Below the pieces are notes generated by a model that was not told the DNA's origin, ran no database searches, and saw only the letters and a program-made list of their open reading frames with translations. Below are positions 43,485 to 43,626 of a stretch of DNA of 43,626 nt, piece after piece. The stretch covers positions 1-43,626 of the forward strand of contig CAITEC010000068.1 of assembly GCA_903891325.1 (NCBI GenBank), given 5' to 3'. Position 1 is the first letter of the stretch. Each line of letters opens with the position of its first letter. This DNA is from an uncultured Opitutaceae bacterium. GTDB lineage: Bacteria; Verrucomicrobiota; Verrucomicrobiia; Opitutales; Opitutaceae. A program made the position numbers and the translations under genes.

Positions 43485-43626
43485 ATGTCCGCGGGCTGGG
43501 AGGATCTCAACGATGCGGAGGAGCTGGGGCAGGATCCGGTGCACCAGATGGCGGCGGGAGAGGAGGAGCTCGGCAGCGTGCCGACCTTATCGCGCTTCGA
43601 GAACGCGCAGAACCGGGCGAGCGCGT
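43485..43626 (+). mobile_element. IS1380-like transposase fragment, cut by the window edge
   Basis: The frame reads SAGWEDLNDAEELGQDPVHQ and then VPTLSRFENA, which corresponds to the GYEDxNDxxxLxxDP and PTLSRxEN motifs near the N-terminal third of IS1380-family DDE transposases. Sequence upstream of 43485 does not resemble the normal N-terminus, so the copy looks degenerate at its 5' side. The 3' part lies outside the window. Confidence 0.6.

Overview
The window is a GC-rich bacterial chromosome segment. A complete-looking type II secretion (T2SS) gene set, a deoxyhypusine-synthase-like gene, a PP2C/Ser-Thr kinase fusion, a cytochrome c/sugar-dehydrogenase fusion and REP-like repeats together fit the Verrucomicrobiota or a nearby PVC lineage best. 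This is inference from gene content; no rRNA or universal marker is present to settle it.

Left part (1-29.4 kb) is dense, high-GC, mostly housekeeping DNA. A deoxyhypusine-synthase-like gene and a DUF255 thioredoxin-domain gene lead into a receiver protein that overlaps, tail to tail, a phosphatase-kinase fusion. Next come an APC-type amino-acid permease, purE, and a three-gene operon joined by 4-nt overlaps (GT9 glycosyltransferase, YfhO-like membrane protein, MobA-like nucleotidyltransferase). The T2SS locus (12.7-22.9 kb) consists of two convergent half-operons: gspG-H-I-J-K-L-M on + and gspD-E-F on -. aroC, a CobW-like protein with a degenerate P-loop, a KdpD/KdpE-like two-component pair without kdpFABC, a PF07399-type Na+/H+ antiporter with a small membrane partner, and eda follow.

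Right part (29.5-43.6 kb) is accessory DNA, visibly more A/T-rich and patchy. It holds a DUF4160/DUF2442 pair, a tyrosine integrase broken by one in-frame TGA, an intact cytochrome c-sugar dehydrogenase gene, a remnant of a DUF4143-type ATPase, a hipBA module with a palindromic operator, and tRNA-Leu(CAG). Beyond the tRNA lies a two-gene operon joined by a 4-nt overlap: a PD-(D/E)XK nuclease-DUF2075 SF1 helicase fusion followed by an HNH endonuclease with a PUA/EVE-like N-terminus. This is the best candidate for an undescribed defence system. After it come a scrambled HNH/EEP nuclease junction, a higBA pair, an orphan XRE regulator, an intact AAA/DUF4143 ATPase, two REP-like inverted-repeat elements next to a beheaded MBL-fold hydrolase, an orphan PD-(D/E)XK protein and a cut-off IS1380-like transposase.

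The right part reads as a decaying defence and toxin-antitoxin island beside a tRNA gene. The left part is stable core with regulated export (T2SS), envelope glycosylation and ion-homeostasis functions.
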